A stretch of 64,000 bases of DNA from Caballeronia sp. dw_276 (GCF_018449635.1 NZ_JAAVUV010000004.1:186001-250000), one strand, 5' to 3'; shown: positions 24,811 to 34,100, counted from the first letter of the stretch. Translations and numbers: made by a program. Notes: generated by a model from the sequence alone, not told the origin.

Positions 24811-25386
24811 TCAAATATCCAGATCGTCATAAACAGGCTGCAAGCGCGTACGCAGGTGCAATACCGCATAACGCTTGCGAGCAAGTAGCGTGTTGATGCT
24901 CACGCCTGTTTCCAGCGCAAGCTCCTTGAAGCTGCGCCCATCCAGTTCGTGAGCAACAAAAACGTCGCGCTGATTGCCGGGAAGCTCATCGATAGCCTCC
25001 TGCAACGCCGTCAGCAACACCGTGCGCGCATATTCCGCCTCGGGACCGCCGTTCTGCGCAGGCAGGGCGAGATCGAGCCGATAGTCTTCGTCGGCTTCAT
25101 CGTCGATTTCGCTTAGCGGCTGCTCCCTTTTCTTGCGAAACCGGTCGATGATCCGATTACGCGCAACCCGGAACAGCCATGCGCTGACTTGTTCGATAGG
25201 CTCGGGAAGCCGATACGCCTGGACGAACTCGTGCAGCACATCCTGCAGGATGTCTTCGGCGTCACTGGGATCTCGCACGCGACGCCGGATAAAATTTCCG
25301 AGCTTCGAGCGCTCACGCAAGACGGTTGCGGTGATCTCGTTATCGCTTTCGATGATGATCGGGCCTTGCGGCTTCTGCGGTTGCAT
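24811..25386 (-). CDS. ECF-type RNA polymerase sigma factor
   Basis: The 191-residue protein has region 2 (FIRRRVRDPSDAEDILQDVLHEFVQAYRL...VSAWLFRVARNRIIDRFRKKR) and region 4 (AIDELPGNQRDVFVAHELDGRSFKELALETGVSINTLLARKRYAVLHLRTRLQ) joined by an acidic linker. It directs RNA polymerase to stress- or envelope-type promoters. It is the first gene of an operon with a small membrane protein and a ferredoxin; the operon layout suggests redox control. ATG 25386 is used. Confidence 0.92.
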   Translation of the reverse strand: MQPQKPQGPIIIESDNEITATVLRERSKLGNFIRRRVRDPSDAEDILQDVLHEFVQAYRLPEPIEQVSAWLFRVARNRIIDRFRKKREQPLSEIDDEADEDYRLDLALPAQNGGPEAEYARTVLLTALQEAIDELPGNQRDVFVAHELDGRSFKELALETGVSINTLLARKRYAVLHLRTRLQPVYDDLDI

Positions 25387-25431
25387 ACATCTGATGACGA
25401 TTCACAAACGGGAATATTGTGGCCGAAATGA

Positions 25432-25452
25432 GAAAAGCGGCCGCGTGGCCGC
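25432..25452 (-). terminator. Rho-independent terminator after the SDR gene
   Basis: On the minus strand GCGGCC-ACGC-GGCCGC is followed by TTTTCTC. The stem (25437-25442 and 25447-25452) lies 45 bp beyond the SDR stop and ahead of the sigma-factor gene. Confidence 0.7.
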
Positions 25453-25497
25453 TATACGGGGAAGAAGTGGATTTGTGGCTTTGCCAATGCGCTGCGT

Positions 25498-26334
25498 TTA
25501 ATAGGTACCGTCGGTGCTTACGGACGTCGCGTGCCATCGCTTCAATTCGGCTTGCATGGCGGCGAGTTTGGCATCCACTGCATTGACGGCGATGGAACCT
25601 GCAATGAAGCGCAACGGCGGTTCCGGCTCGCTCGCCAGTTTGACCAGGGCTTGCGCAAGCTTCAACGGATCACCGGGTTGCTGACCGTTGCGCTCCTCGA
25701 ACGACGCGCGAAGTTTGCCTCGCCGCTCGTCGTAATCCGCGATGGGTTTGTCGCCGAAACGAAGCGACTCCGGCTTCAGGAAATCCGTACGAAACGGACC
25801 CGGCTCGACGATGGTCACATGCAATCCGAACGGCGCGACTTCCTTGGCCAGCGACTCGGAGAAACCTTCGAGCGCAAACTTGCTCGCGCTATACAACGAG
25901 CACAGTTCGGCGCCGAGAATGCCTGCAAGCGACGACACGTTGAAAATCCGGCCCCGGCGGGCAGAACGCATGACCGGCAGCGCCGCCCAGGTAACGTTGA
26001 AGGTGCCGAAGAGATTGGTTGAGAACTGGGCCTGGACGTCTTGCAATGTGGTTTCCTCGAAGAACCCGAGATGACCATAACCGGCGTTGTTGACCAGCAC
26101 ATCGATTGCGCCGAATTTTTTCAATGCTGCACCGACCGCGGCTTGCGCTTGCGCTGGATCGGCGACATCCAGCGCGAGGCTCAGCAATTGTTCGCTGTCG
26201 TGACCCAGCCGCGCGCTCACGTCTTCCCGCTTGCGGCCCGTTGCGACCACACGATCGCCGGCTCGCAAGGCAGCTTCCGCTATGTTTGCGCCGAGTCCGC
26301 GGCTCGCGCCCGTGATGAACCAGGTTGCCTGCAT
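25498..26334 (-). CDS. Short-chain dehydrogenase/reductase (classical SDR)
   Basis: The 278-residue enzyme has the Rossmann motif GASRGLGANIAEAAL, the NNAG structural motif and the catalytic YSASKFALEGF with the Ser upstream in NVSSLAGI. It uses NAD(P)H to act on a carbonyl or hydroxyl substrate that cannot be inferred. It is a single-gene unit between the sigma factor and the epimerase gene, ended by the terminator at 25432-25452. Confidence 0.9.
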   Translation of the reverse strand: MQATWFITGASRGLGANIAEAALRAGDRVVATGRKREDVSARLGHDSEQLLSLALDVADPAQAQAAVGAALKKFGAIDVLVNNAGYGHLGFFEETTLQDVQAQFSTNLFGTFNVTWAALPVMRSARRGRIFNVSSLAGILGAELCSLYSASKFALEGFSESLAKEVAPFGLHVTIVEPGPFRTDFLKPESLRFGDKPIADYDERRGKLRASFEERNGQQPGDPLKLAQALVKLASEPEPPLRFIAGSIAVNAVDAKLAAMQAELKRWHATSVSTDGTY

Positions 26335-26450
26335 GACGTGCTCCTTTATGATCGGAGTTCCATAGGAACACGTGGCGATGCTTGACCGGTAGCCCGTTCC
26401 TCGTGCGTTCTTGCTTGATTCTGCAAAGCGCTTTCACACGCTCGGCTTGT

Positions 26451-27410
26451 CTACAGACATTTCAAAGCGGTCAAGGTCGTCTTTACTGCTTCATTCCATG
26501 GCGTGTGCGGCTCTTCGCCAAGCACGCTCAGCAACGCCGCATTGTTCATGTGGACAGGCTCTTTCCACAAATAGCGCATTTCGAGAAGCTCCCGGAATGT
26601 CTCTGAAAATGGTGCGATAGCAGGTAATGCCCACCAAGGAAAAGCTCGTACCTTGATCTGCGGACGACCGGTTGCATGTTTGATTGCACTGATCATGCGA
26701 GTGCCGTCGGCGTCCCAATGTCCCAGCATCTGATACGAAGCAAAGTCGGGAAGCGTTTGTTCCCGTTCAACCAGCCGAACCATTGTTCGCGCGACGTCGG
26801 GTACATACGCCCACTGATGTCCGGTGCCACGCTGGCCCGGATAAAACATGCTCTGCACGGGCTTGCCTGGTTTTACCAAAGCGCTCGACAACCAGCTATT
26901 CCCAGTGCTGCCGGGTCCGAAGAAGTCGCCGGCGCGCACGACGAGACTACGCACGCCATCTGCGCTTGCATCTTTCAAGTGGCGTTCCAGTTCAACGCGA
27001 ATCGCCCCTTTGCGGGTCACCGGATTTTGCGGCGACGTTTCGCTTAGCAAAGGAAGCGCATCTGGACCGTAGTTATAGACGGTGCCTGGCAAGAGAATTC
27101 GCGCGCCCGAAGCCCGCGCTGCTGCAATGGTGTTATCGATCATGGGCAGTACCAGTGCCGCCCAATTCCGATACCCCGGCGGATTGACCGCATGAACAAT
27201 GAGATGCACGCCGCTGGCCGCCCCGACGACGTCGTCGCGGTTCATTGCATCGCCCTGCCGCCATTCAAAGCGCTCGTCCCGTGTGGTCAGATTCGCGGGC
27301 TGGCGGTGCAGCGCACGTACGCGCCAGCCTTGCCCGGCGAGCTGTCGCGCAACTTCTCCGCCAATGCCGCCTGTCGCGCCCAACACCAATGCAATCCGGC
27401 TTTCGCTCAT
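26451..27410 (-). CDS. NAD(P)-dependent epimerase/dehydratase-like protein (extended SDR)
   Basis: The 319-residue protein opens LVLGATGGIGGEVARQLAGQGWRVRALHR and continues with YNYGPDALPLLSE and a long C-terminal substrate lobe, typical of atypical extended SDRs. ATG 27410 follows GGAGTCGG; a frame to 27524 would overlap the divergent LysR. It is divergent from that LysR, which probably induces it. Substrate unknown. Confidence 0.87.
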   Translation of the reverse strand: MSESRIALVLGATGGIGGEVARQLAGQGWRVRALHRQPANLTTRDERFEWRQGDAMNRDDVVGAASGVHLIVHAVNPPGYRNWAALVLPMIDNTIAAARASGARILLPGTVYNYGPDALPLLSETSPQNPVTRKGAIRVELERHLKDASADGVRSLVVRAGDFFGPGSTGNSWLSSALVKPGKPVQSMFYPGQRGTGHQWAYVPDVARTMVRLVEREQTLPDFASYQMLGHWDADGTRMISAIKHATGRPQIKVRAFPWWALPAIAPFSETFRELLEMRYLWKEPVHMNNAALLSVLGEEPHTPWNEAVKTTLTALKCL

Positions 27411-27467
27411 TTCCGACTCCTGTTGTGTTCTTCGATTGACGATCATTCTTGCGCGAATCGTGGTTAA

Positions 27468-27487
27468 ATGAAATTGTCGAAATTCAT
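27468..27487. promoter_or_regulatory. LysR operator between the epimerase and LysR genes
   Basis: The 20-bp element has arms ATGAA (27468-27472) and TTCAT (27483-27487), with further symmetric TT/AA bases, 14 of 20 positions symmetric. It is 58 bp upstream of the epimerase start. Confidence 0.55.
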
Positions 27488-27508
27488 AGACCTGATATAC
27501 ATTTTTGT

Positions 27509-28405
27509 ATGACTGGAACTGCAATGAGCTGGGATTTTTATCGAACGTTTCTTGAGGTGCTGCGCGAAGGTTCCTTGTCAGGCGCCGCGCGGTCGCTCGG
27601 GCTCACGCAGCCAACCGTCGGCCGCCACGTGGACGCGCTTGAAGAGGCGCTTGGCTATGCGCTCTTTATTCGAACGCAACAGGGCTTGAGCCCGACGCAG
27701 CAAGCGCTGGCACTACGTCCCTATGCGGAGGCCCTGGAGTCGACGAGCATGGCGTTGTTGCGCGCGGCATCGAGTCAGGAGAGCGGGGTGCGCGGCACCA
27801 TCCGCATTACCGCGAGCGATGTGATCACGGTCGAAGTCCTGCCGGCGATCATTACGGAATTGCACGCGGCCTATCCGGAATTGACGATCGAACTGATGCC
27901 GTCAAATCGGATAGAGGATCTGTTGCAACGTGAGGCGGATATTGCGGTGCGTATGCAGCGGCCAAGTCAGGGCGTGTTGATCGCGCGCCGTATTGGCGAC
28001 ATCGAACTGGGCATGTATGCGCACAAGGACTATTTGGCGCGGCGCGGCAAGCCTGTTCGAATCGATGACCTGGCGGGTCATGCGTTAATAGGATTCGACA
28101 AGGAAACTGCTTTTATTCGCAGCATGAAAACGCAGTTGCCCGAGGTGCGGCGCGAATTGCTGGCGTTGCGCACGGACAGCGACCTCGCATCGCTCGCAAT
28201 GCTGAGGGCGGGCTTCGGCATTGGCTTTTGTCAGATTGGTCTTGCGCGGCGCAATCCGGATCTCGTGCGGCTGTTCCCGAAGCGGATATCGCTCAAGCTC
28301 GACACGTGGCTCGCCATGCACGAAGACCTTCGCGAAAACCCGAGTTGCAAGGTCGCGTTCGCGGCTTTAACCAACGGACTGGAAAAGTACGTGCGGGGGG
28401 CTTGA
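27509..28405 (+). CDS. LysR-family regulator of the epimerase gene
   Basis: The protein (298 residues from ATG 27509; 293 from ATG 27524) has the LysR helix MSWDFYRTFLEVLREGSLSGAARSLGLTQPTVGRHVDALEEALGYALF and an effector domain. The longer frame from 27449 runs through the operator and is not used. It is divergent from the epimerase gene. It resembles the LysR at 16390-17244 in the order of its helix-turn-helix residues. Confidence 0.87.
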   Translation: MTGTAMSWDFYRTFLEVLREGSLSGAARSLGLTQPTVGRHVDALEEALGYALFIRTQQGLSPTQQALALRPYAEALESTSMALLRAASSQESGVRGTIRITASDVITVEVLPAIITELHAAYPELTIELMPSNRIEDLLQREADIAVRMQRPSQGVLIARRIGDIELGMYAHKDYLARRGKPVRIDDLAGHALIGFDKETAFIRSMKTQLPEVRRELLALRTDSDLASLAMLRAGFGIGFCQIGLARRNPDLVRLFPKRISLKLDTWLAMHEDLRENPSCKVAFAALTNGLEKYVRGA

Positions 28406-28429
28406 CGCGTCGTCTTGCCCCCTTGCACG
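28390..28429. terminator. Hairpin between convergent LysR and lipoprotein genes
   Basis: CGTGCGGGGGGC (28390-28401) pairs with TGCCCCC-TT-GCACG (28416-28429), with a two-base bulge, across the stop of the plus-strand gene. It is a strong bidirectional hairpin without a clear T run. Confidence 0.45.
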
Positions 28430-28434
28430 ATTGA

Positions 28435-29196
28435 TTACTTCGATCCGGCCAGCACAAACGCGTCGCTACGATCGGCCAGAGGCGCTGCGGCGAGTATTGA
28501 GTTGTCGTTGACGACGAGCACGCCGGTGAGCGTCCTGTTCGGCGACAGGCAGGGCGCGGCGCCAAACGTTACGGTTGCGTCGTAGACATTTTTCGAACCA
28601 TGCGGTGCCGCGGTGCCCGTGAATGTGCACCCGCTCGTGCCGTGACCGGATACCGCGCCGGCAGCCGTGATCGTGACCGACACGGATTCACCGCCTTTGA
28701 TCGATCCCGCCACGCCGGTGTATGTCCCTGCAATGGCAGCAAGACTCGGGGTTTGATCGTAGACCGTGCTGTATTGGGTCGTGAAGCTGACTGGCGTGCT
28801 GCCCGAAGCCACCGGTGTGATCGTGCCGTTCAAGCTGCTTTGCGCCGCCAAGGAAAACGCGATGTTAGCGGGCGTCACGCTGTTCTGGCCGATGACGTAA
28901 TTGCGTGCATCCGCCGATGCAAGCGGACCATTCGCGCGGCTCGCGGTACCCTGGACAAGACCCAAGGTGTTGGACGTCTGATTGACGTAGACGAAGTAAT
29001 AGACGCCGGTATCGAGCACTACGCCGGTAACCGTGTCGCCAGCGTTATCGGTGCCGCTATAAAAGCCCTGGGCCACGCCGCCGGATGTATCGGGCTGGAC
29101 GAAATTCGATCCCCCGCTATTGTCGCTACCACCACCGCCGCCGCATGCAGAAAGCGTGAGGGCTGCCAGAGCGCAGCCAAGTAATTTCATTTTCAT
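28435..29196 (-). CDS. Secreted lipoprotein of unknown function
   Basis: The 253-residue protein has a lipoprotein signal peptide with lipobox LSAC (Cys18), followed by a Gly/Ser linker (GGGGGSDNSGG) and a beta-rich domain with YFVYV and IAGTYTGVAGSIKGGESVSVTITAAG. It should be anchored in the outer membrane. I do not recognise the fold. Similar small beta-sheet lipoproteins are common in Burkholderiaceae. Its 3' end faces that of the LysR gene. Confidence 0.8.
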   Translation of the reverse strand: MKMKLLGCALAALTLSACGGGGGSDNSGGSNFVQPDTSGGVAQGFYSGTDNAGDTVTGVVLDTGVYYFVYVNQTSNTLGLVQGTASRANGPLASADARNYVIGQNSVTPANIAFSLAAQSSLNGTITPVASGSTPVSFTTQYSTVYDQTPSLAAIAGTYTGVAGSIKGGESVSVTITAAGAVSGHGTSGCTFTGTAAPHGSKNVYDATVTFGAAPCLSPNRTLTGVLVVNDNSILAAAPLADRSDAFVLAGSK

Positions 29197-29345
29197 TTTT
29201 GGTCTTCTTGAATAGGTGCGCTAGCAACCGGTTACGAATTCTTATCTATTTTTTCGGCTGCTACATTTACCATAAATCGATCGCACTTTCCTCAAATGGC
29301 TCGAAGAAGATGCTTGGGTGTTGCGCAGGCTCTACGGGACGACGC

Positions 29346-30767
29346 TTAGCTACTCACGGGTTCTAGCGGCTGCTCTGTGGGCACGGTCTCAAGGGTGCGC
29401 CGCGGCGCGCGATAAAAGGGCGTCGTAGCCCCAAGCGAATCAAGGCGAACCGCGGATTGACCCAGCAGCCAGCCGCTATACGACCAGAACATCAGCATGG
29501 TCGATTGCCACATGAAGTCATCGGTAAGGTTTTTGGCAAGCATGCCCGCGACCAGCGCAATTCCCGCGCGGAACAATTGAGGATGGGCGTGACGTATGGC
29601 GAAGAACTGATAGGCCAGGCAGCCGAACAACGACAACTCGATCAACAGCCCGACTACGCCAACCTGCAGAAGCGTATTGAGGAAAATATCATGCGCATGG
29701 GTACGGACGTTGCCGTCCAGTTTGACGAGATCATCGGGAATCAGGCTTCCATATGCAAGCGATGGTAGAGGCTTGCCAAAACCAACGCCTAGCCACGGAT
29801 GAGTACGCACCTGGCTCACGTAGAAAGCCCAGATTCTGGGCCGTGCATCGGATGTGATCGCGCGATTCACACCGCTGGCGACATTCAACCTGTCCGCAAG
29901 GCGTTCGGCGAGCGGGTGCGGGGCGTCGTCCTGCATGTCGGCCATGCTGCCATTCACGCGCACGACGCTGACCACCGGGATGGCCGTTGCTGCGCTTGCA
30001 GGCAGATCCATGAGCCGCAGTCGATTGCTGAAGCCGACAGCGGCCAGCGTCGCGATGAGCAGCACGCCCAGCACCGTCCACGCCCGCAAACGGTCGCGCG
30101 ACGAATGCGGCCACAGCAACACGGCCGCGACTACCGCAAGCGCGATCCAGAAAAAGCGGTTCAACGTTGCGCCGCCAATTACGACGCAAAACGCAATACC
30201 CGTAAGCCCCTGCATTCTCGTCCGGGGGGCGTGGGTCATCAACGCAAAGAGCGGGATGGCCATGAGCGCAAGCGTGCTTGTGTGTCCGACGCGAGCATAA
30301 AAGTGCAGCAGGCCCGGCTTGGGGGCCGCAGGGTCGAGGTAGTTGAACCACGCAACACTGGCGACCGCCAATATCAGGCAGGTCACCCATACGACCGTTT
30401 GTAATCGCCGTTTGTTAAGCGCTTCCTTTCCAATCAGCCAGAAACCGAAGAATGCCGCAAAAGGATATAAGACTTCATCCAGCCACGCGCCAAGCGAAAC
30501 TTCGCGGTCGAAAGACCAGACGGTCGAGATCAAGGTCCATGCCGCCCAAGCCGCTAGCGCCAATAACAAGGGCCGCGGAGGCAACGAGCGTCTGGTCGTA
30601 TTGCCAAGCATGGAGGTGCCGGCAAGCACCGCCAGGATCGCGATAAGAATGCCCAGTCCAATGAATTTGACTGCTGTCACATGATCGAACATGACGACGA
30701 AGAGCAGTACGGCACATACCGTGGACAGGGCTTCCCCGGCCCAAGACTTCGATCTCAGGATGATCAT
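29346..30767 (-). CDS. O-antigen ligase/polymerase family (Wzy_C) membrane protein
   Basis: The 473-residue protein has about twelve hydrophobic helices and a large periplasmic loop with the Wzy_C-type segment ...RPRIWAFYVSQVRTHPWLGVGFGKPLPSL...NVRTHAHDIFLNTLLQVGVVGLLIELSLF. The His of THAHDIFLN and Arg of the loop fit the ligase signature. It could ligate O-antigen to lipid A core or glycosylate a pilin. No LPS genes flank it, so the substrate is uncertain. Confidence 0.85.
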   Translation of the reverse strand: MIILRSKSWAGEALSTVCAVLLFVVMFDHVTAVKFIGLGILIAILAVLAGTSMLGNTTRRSLPPRPLLLALAAWAAWTLISTVWSFDREVSLGAWLDEVLYPFAAFFGFWLIGKEALNKRRLQTVVWVTCLILAVASVAWFNYLDPAAPKPGLLHFYARVGHTSTLALMAIPLFALMTHAPRTRMQGLTGIAFCVVIGGATLNRFFWIALAVVAAVLLWPHSSRDRLRAWTVLGVLLIATLAAVGFSNRLRLMDLPASAATAIPVVSVVRVNGSMADMQDDAPHPLAERLADRLNVASGVNRAITSDARPRIWAFYVSQVRTHPWLGVGFGKPLPSLAYGSLIPDDLVKLDGNVRTHAHDIFLNTLLQVGVVGLLIELSLFGCLAYQFFAIRHAHPQLFRAGIALVAGMLAKNLTDDFMWQSTMLMFWSYSGWLLGQSAVRLDSLGATTPFYRAPRRTLETVPTEQPLEPVSS

Positions 30768-31093
30768 TGCGATGCCGGAATTTATTGAATTAAGAGAAGA
30801 CGGCGCGGAATTGTACGACGCGTGCTGAAGTTTTAGGCACTTGGAACGCGGAAATAAGGGGTATTTTTACCGGACACTACGCCAAAATCCTTGAGAATCG
30901 GTTTTTCTTACAGATTCAAAGCCGAATCGCGTGTTGCGCAAGCCTTTGGCAAGCGACGCCATTAGGCACGTCTCTTAGTGTGTTTTTGATGACGCAAAAA
31001 ATTTGAACGCTAGACGAGTGACCAAAAACGGCCAGACGCATTAGCGTTCATTTGATTGAGTAGGTAATGACCAAACCACAATAATGCGATTCC
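30768..31093. other. 326-bp intergenic region with a long inverted repeat
   Basis: No gene was found. Arms TGAACGCTA (31004-31012) and TAGCGTTCA (31042-31050) are perfect 9-bp complements 29 bases apart. TGACCAAA occurs twice, at about 31019 and 31068. The region lies upstream of the O-antigen-ligase-type gene (start 30767) and downstream of the CtaG gene (end 31094). The role is unknown. Confidence 0.5.
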
Positions 31094-31957
31094 CTACTTC
31101 GCGAGACTAGGCGTGGGCGGCTGGTTTTTCAGTTTCGATTTCGGTGGTACGCGCGGTGGCAATTCGGAAAGCCGCATGAGATGACGCAGCGCCATCATTG
31201 CGCCGATTGCTTCCAGCACGGCAGCAGGGACCCACATGATGAGTCCGCCGAGGCTTTGGTCGAGCGCCGCAGGAACCGACGTGAATGCGCGGCCGCACAG
31301 CGTAAAAATCGGATAGAGGTCGTGACTTGAGAACGTGATGATCGCGCCGACCAGAATCTGCGGCGCCATTGTAATGACGGGTGAAAGCACCCGCAAACCA
31401 GGCCGTGTGCGGCTGGGCGGATGCGGACGATGATCCAGCAGCATCCACCAGTAAAGCAGGCCGCTTAACGCAACCGACCAGTTCATGAAGGTGTAGATCC
31501 GCCAATCGAGCATTGCAACGAATTGCACCGATGGGATCAGCCAGAACACCACCGAGATGACAAACGCTGCCGATATGAAAGTCGGGTTCAGCACAACGGC
31601 TGCAAACAGGCGCGCGGGACGGCGGTATTGCCAGCGACGCAATGCGCTGCGCCAGCGCAGGGGCAGCCCGGCTCTAAGCGCACTGCCTGGGTAAGCCGCC
31701 ATCAGGATCAACGGTGCAAGGTGATGCAGTACGAGATGCTGGAGCCTGTGCACGAAGAATTCGTGCTCGGCGTAATAGTCGAGCCGCGTATGCAGCGCGA
31801 TATAGAAGAGCGCGAGGCCGATCCAGAACGCGCCCTGACGAGTCCGGCTGATTCGAATGCGGCGTGATCCGCGGGCAAACAGAACTGCGGTCCCAACAAA
31901 GATTGCCACGAGCGCAAAAGATGGTTCCCAAGGGACGAGCAGATCGAATAGAGACAT
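31094..31957 (-). CDS. ctaG: CtaG-type cytochrome c oxidase assembly protein (caa3_CtaG/CoxF family)
   Basis: The 287-residue protein has about seven membrane helices with conserved histidines, for example FFVHRLQHLVLHHLAPLILMAAYPGSALR, NWSVALSGLLYWWMLLDHRPHPPS and the C-terminal AFTSVPAALDQSLGGLIMWVPAAVLE. This is the caa3-oxidase assembly family, which helps insert copper into a heme-copper oxidase. No oxidase subunit lies next to it, so the partner is elsewhere. It is a single-gene unit. Confidence 0.85.
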   Translation of the reverse strand: MSLFDLLVPWEPSFALVAIFVGTAVLFARGSRRIRISRTRQGAFWIGLALFYIALHTRLDYYAEHEFFVHRLQHLVLHHLAPLILMAAYPGSALRAGLPLRWRSALRRWQYRRPARLFAAVVLNPTFISAAFVISVVFWLIPSVQFVAMLDWRIYTFMNWSVALSGLLYWWMLLDHRPHPPSRTRPGLRVLSPVITMAPQILVGAIITFSSHDLYPIFTLCGRAFTSVPAALDQSLGGLIMWVPAAVLEAIGAMMALRHLMRLSELPPRVPPKSKLKNQPPTPSLAK

Positions 31958-32196
31958 AGCGTCTTGAACAATGTAAGGAAGCGCGGGCGTGCGTGGACGC
32001 GCGTCTCGGCGAGTCGAATGTTAGCAGTTGCGTTAATAGGGCGTTGGCGTCAAGGCATTAACGCGGACCTGAAGGCCGGCTTAAGCAAGTGCGATGGACT
32101 AGCCGGAAAGTGCCAAAAGCGTAGCGCGTGGTATTTTTCTTTTAATTCAACCGCGTCGATTTGCCGCTTGGGCTTAGCGCTTCAATTCTTCAACTA

Positions 32197-32233
32197 GGGC
32201 GCCGCCGCCAGAGCGGATCTGGCCTCGGCGCCC
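32197..32233. terminator. Hairpin downstream of mctP
   Basis: GGGCGCCG (32197-32204) and CGGCGCCC (32226-32233) are perfect 8-bp arms, with an inner CCAGA/TCTGG stem. It lies 13 bp past the minus-strand stop at 32246. No T run follows, so it may be a processing or rho-independent-like structure. Confidence 0.45.
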
Positions 32234-32245
32234 ATTACAACCGCC

Positions 32246-33733
32246 TTAAGCAGCCGAGCGCGTTGCAGACGCAACTCGCGCTGGGAACACCGCAGACAGC
32301 ACGAGCGTCACGACAATATTGACTGCCAATGCAAGCACGCCGATATAAACCGGATACGTCGTAGCACCGAGATGCAATGCGTAGATGGGCTTGAGGCCTT
32401 GCATGAACACCATTGTCGTGCCGAGCCCAATCCCTGCCAGCCAGCCAATAAACAATGCAGGCAGCTTGAGCCAGCGCGTGTAGAGAGAAAACACAACTGC
32501 CGGGAACGTCTGCAGTATCCACACGCCGCCAAGCAATTGCAGGTCGATGGCAAATTGCGTCGGCAGGAAAATGATGAATATCAGCGCGCCCAGTTTCACG
32601 GCCAACGACACCACCTTCGCATTGGTCGCTTCCTGCGCCGGCGTAATGTTCGGCTGAATCAGCGGCTTCCACAAATTACGTGTGAACAGGTTGGCCGATC
32701 CAATCGACATGATGGCAGCGGGTACCAGCGCACTGATCGCGATAGCGGCCGCTGCAAAGCCGACGAACCACGACGGAAACAGCTTGAGGAAGAGTGCAGG
32801 AACCACGTCTGTTGGCGAAGTAACCTTTACGCCAGCCGCGATCGCCATGTAACCAAGCAATGCAATCAACCCGAGGAGCAACGTGTAAGCCGGCAAGGCA
32901 ATTGCATTCTGCTTGATGGTCTTGGCACTCTTTGAACTAAGCACGCCGGTCAGCGTATGCGGATACATGAACGCCGCCATAGCCGATCCGAACGCAAGCG
33001 ACGCATAAGCGGTGAACTGGCTTGCCTTGAGCGTAATGCCTGTCGCTCCGCCCTTGGCAGTGAAGAAGTGATCGGCTGCATCGAAGACGGATGCGTAACC
33101 GCCGAGCTTGCTTGGAATGAGCCAGATCGCTGCGATCACCACGATATAAATCATGATGTCCTTGACGAAGGCGATCATGGCAGGCGCGCGCAGGCCGCTC
33201 GCATACGTGTACACCGCAAGGATGATAAACGCGACCACCAGCGGCGTTTCACCGGTCACACCAAGGCTCTTGATCACCACTTGCATGCCGACGAGTTGCA
33301 ATGCGATGTACGGCATCGTCGCAATAATCCCCGTCAGCGCGATAGCCGCGGCAAACCAGCGCCCGCCGTAAATGCCTTGCACGAAGTCGGCAGCCGTAAT
33401 GTGATTGTTCCTCTGGCAAACCGACCAGAGCTTGGGCATGACCGCGAATACAAACGGGTACACGATGATCGTGTAAGGCAACGCAAAGAAACCATACGCG
33501 CCAACTGCATAAACGAGCGCGGGCACGGCGATCACCGTGTACGCCGTATAGAAGTCGCCGCCTACCAGGAACCACGAAATGACTGCGCCGAATTGGCGGC
33601 CGCCAAGGCCCCATTCGTGCAACTGAGTCAGGTCGCCTGCTTTCCAGCGTGCCGCAAAAAATCCCAGCACCGTAACGAGCGCAAAGAATCCCAGGAATAC
33701 GAGACCGGAGGTCCAGTTGAATGTCGTCGGCAT
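32246..33733 (-). CDS. mctP: Sodium:solute symporter, MctP-like monocarboxylate permease
   Basis: The 495-residue protein has the SSS-family layout of about 13 helices: AARWKAGDLTQLHEWGLGGRQFGAVISWFLVGGDFYTAYTVIAVPALVYAVGAYGFFA near the N-terminus and ASGLRAPAMIAFVKDIMIYIVV in the middle. The best-known relative with this neighbourhood, rhizobial MctP, takes up lactate, pyruvate and other monocarboxylates. ATG 33733 overlaps the stop of the DUF3311 gene by one base (TAATG). The divergent sensor kinase and regulator resemble the mctSR arrangement. The precise substrate is inferred. Confidence 0.85.
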   Translation of the reverse strand: MPTTFNWTSGLVFLGFFALVTVLGFFAARWKAGDLTQLHEWGLGGRQFGAVISWFLVGGDFYTAYTVIAVPALVYAVGAYGFFALPYTIIVYPFVFAVMPKLWSVCQRNNHITAADFVQGIYGGRWFAAAIALTGIIATMPYIALQLVGMQVVIKSLGVTGETPLVVAFIILAVYTYASGLRAPAMIAFVKDIMIYIVVIAAIWLIPSKLGGYASVFDAADHFFTAKGGATGITLKASQFTAYASLAFGSAMAAFMYPHTLTGVLSSKSAKTIKQNAIALPAYTLLLGLIALLGYMAIAAGVKVTSPTDVVPALFLKLFPSWFVGFAAAAIAISALVPAAIMSIGSANLFTRNLWKPLIQPNITPAQEATNAKVVSLAVKLGALIFIIFLPTQFAIDLQLLGGVWILQTFPAVVFSLYTRWLKLPALFIGWLAGIGLGTTMVFMQGLKPIYALHLGATTYPVYIGVLALAVNIVVTLVLSAVFPARVASATRSAA

Positions 33734-33936
33734 TATCGGACCCACTTGTAAATGACGTACAGGATCAGCGACGTCAGCGGCACCCACAGCAACTGGTACC
33801 AATAAAAGAAGGGAAAACCGGCGAACGACGGTCGCGCGTCGTTATAGAAGGGAAGCCACAATAGGGCGACATAAGGGATCAACAGCAACAGCCTGCCGGC
33901 CGCGCGTTTTCCGGGGGAAACGCTTTCTGAACTCAT
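33733..33936 (-). CDS. DUF3311 small membrane partner of the symporter
   Basis: The 67-residue protein has two hydrophobic helices (RLLLLIPYVALLWLPFYND and FYWYQLLWVPLTSLILYVIY), the size and pattern of the DUF3311 family that accompanies SSS-type symporters. It overlaps the symporter start by one base, so the two are translationally coupled. It is probably an accessory subunit, analogous to YjcH-type partners. It is the first gene of the unit and lies downstream of the inverted 15-bp sites. Confidence 0.85.
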   Translation of the reverse strand: MSSESVSPGKRAAGRLLLLIPYVALLWLPFYNDARPSFAGFPFFYWYQLLWVPLTSLILYVIYKWVR

Positions 33937-34007
33937 GGATATCTCCTGGAACCAGTCTCTTTTCGAACTGGAGCCGGAGTATTGGCGTAATTTTCCTTGC
34001 CGCCTTC

Positions 34008-34022
34008 CGTAGTAATACGTAG
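34008..34022. promoter_or_regulatory. 15-bp site 1, putative response-regulator box
   Basis: CGTAGTAATACGTAG is the reverse complement of the site at 34101-34115 except for one central base. It is 72 bp upstream of the DUF3311 start and probably serves transcription of the symporter pair. Confidence 0.65.
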
Positions 34023-34100
34023 ACGCGCCAGGCTTGGCCGGCCTTGGCCTTGCAAGGCTTAAGCCGCGTGCTTCGCTAAGACGTCAAGGGCGGAATCACC

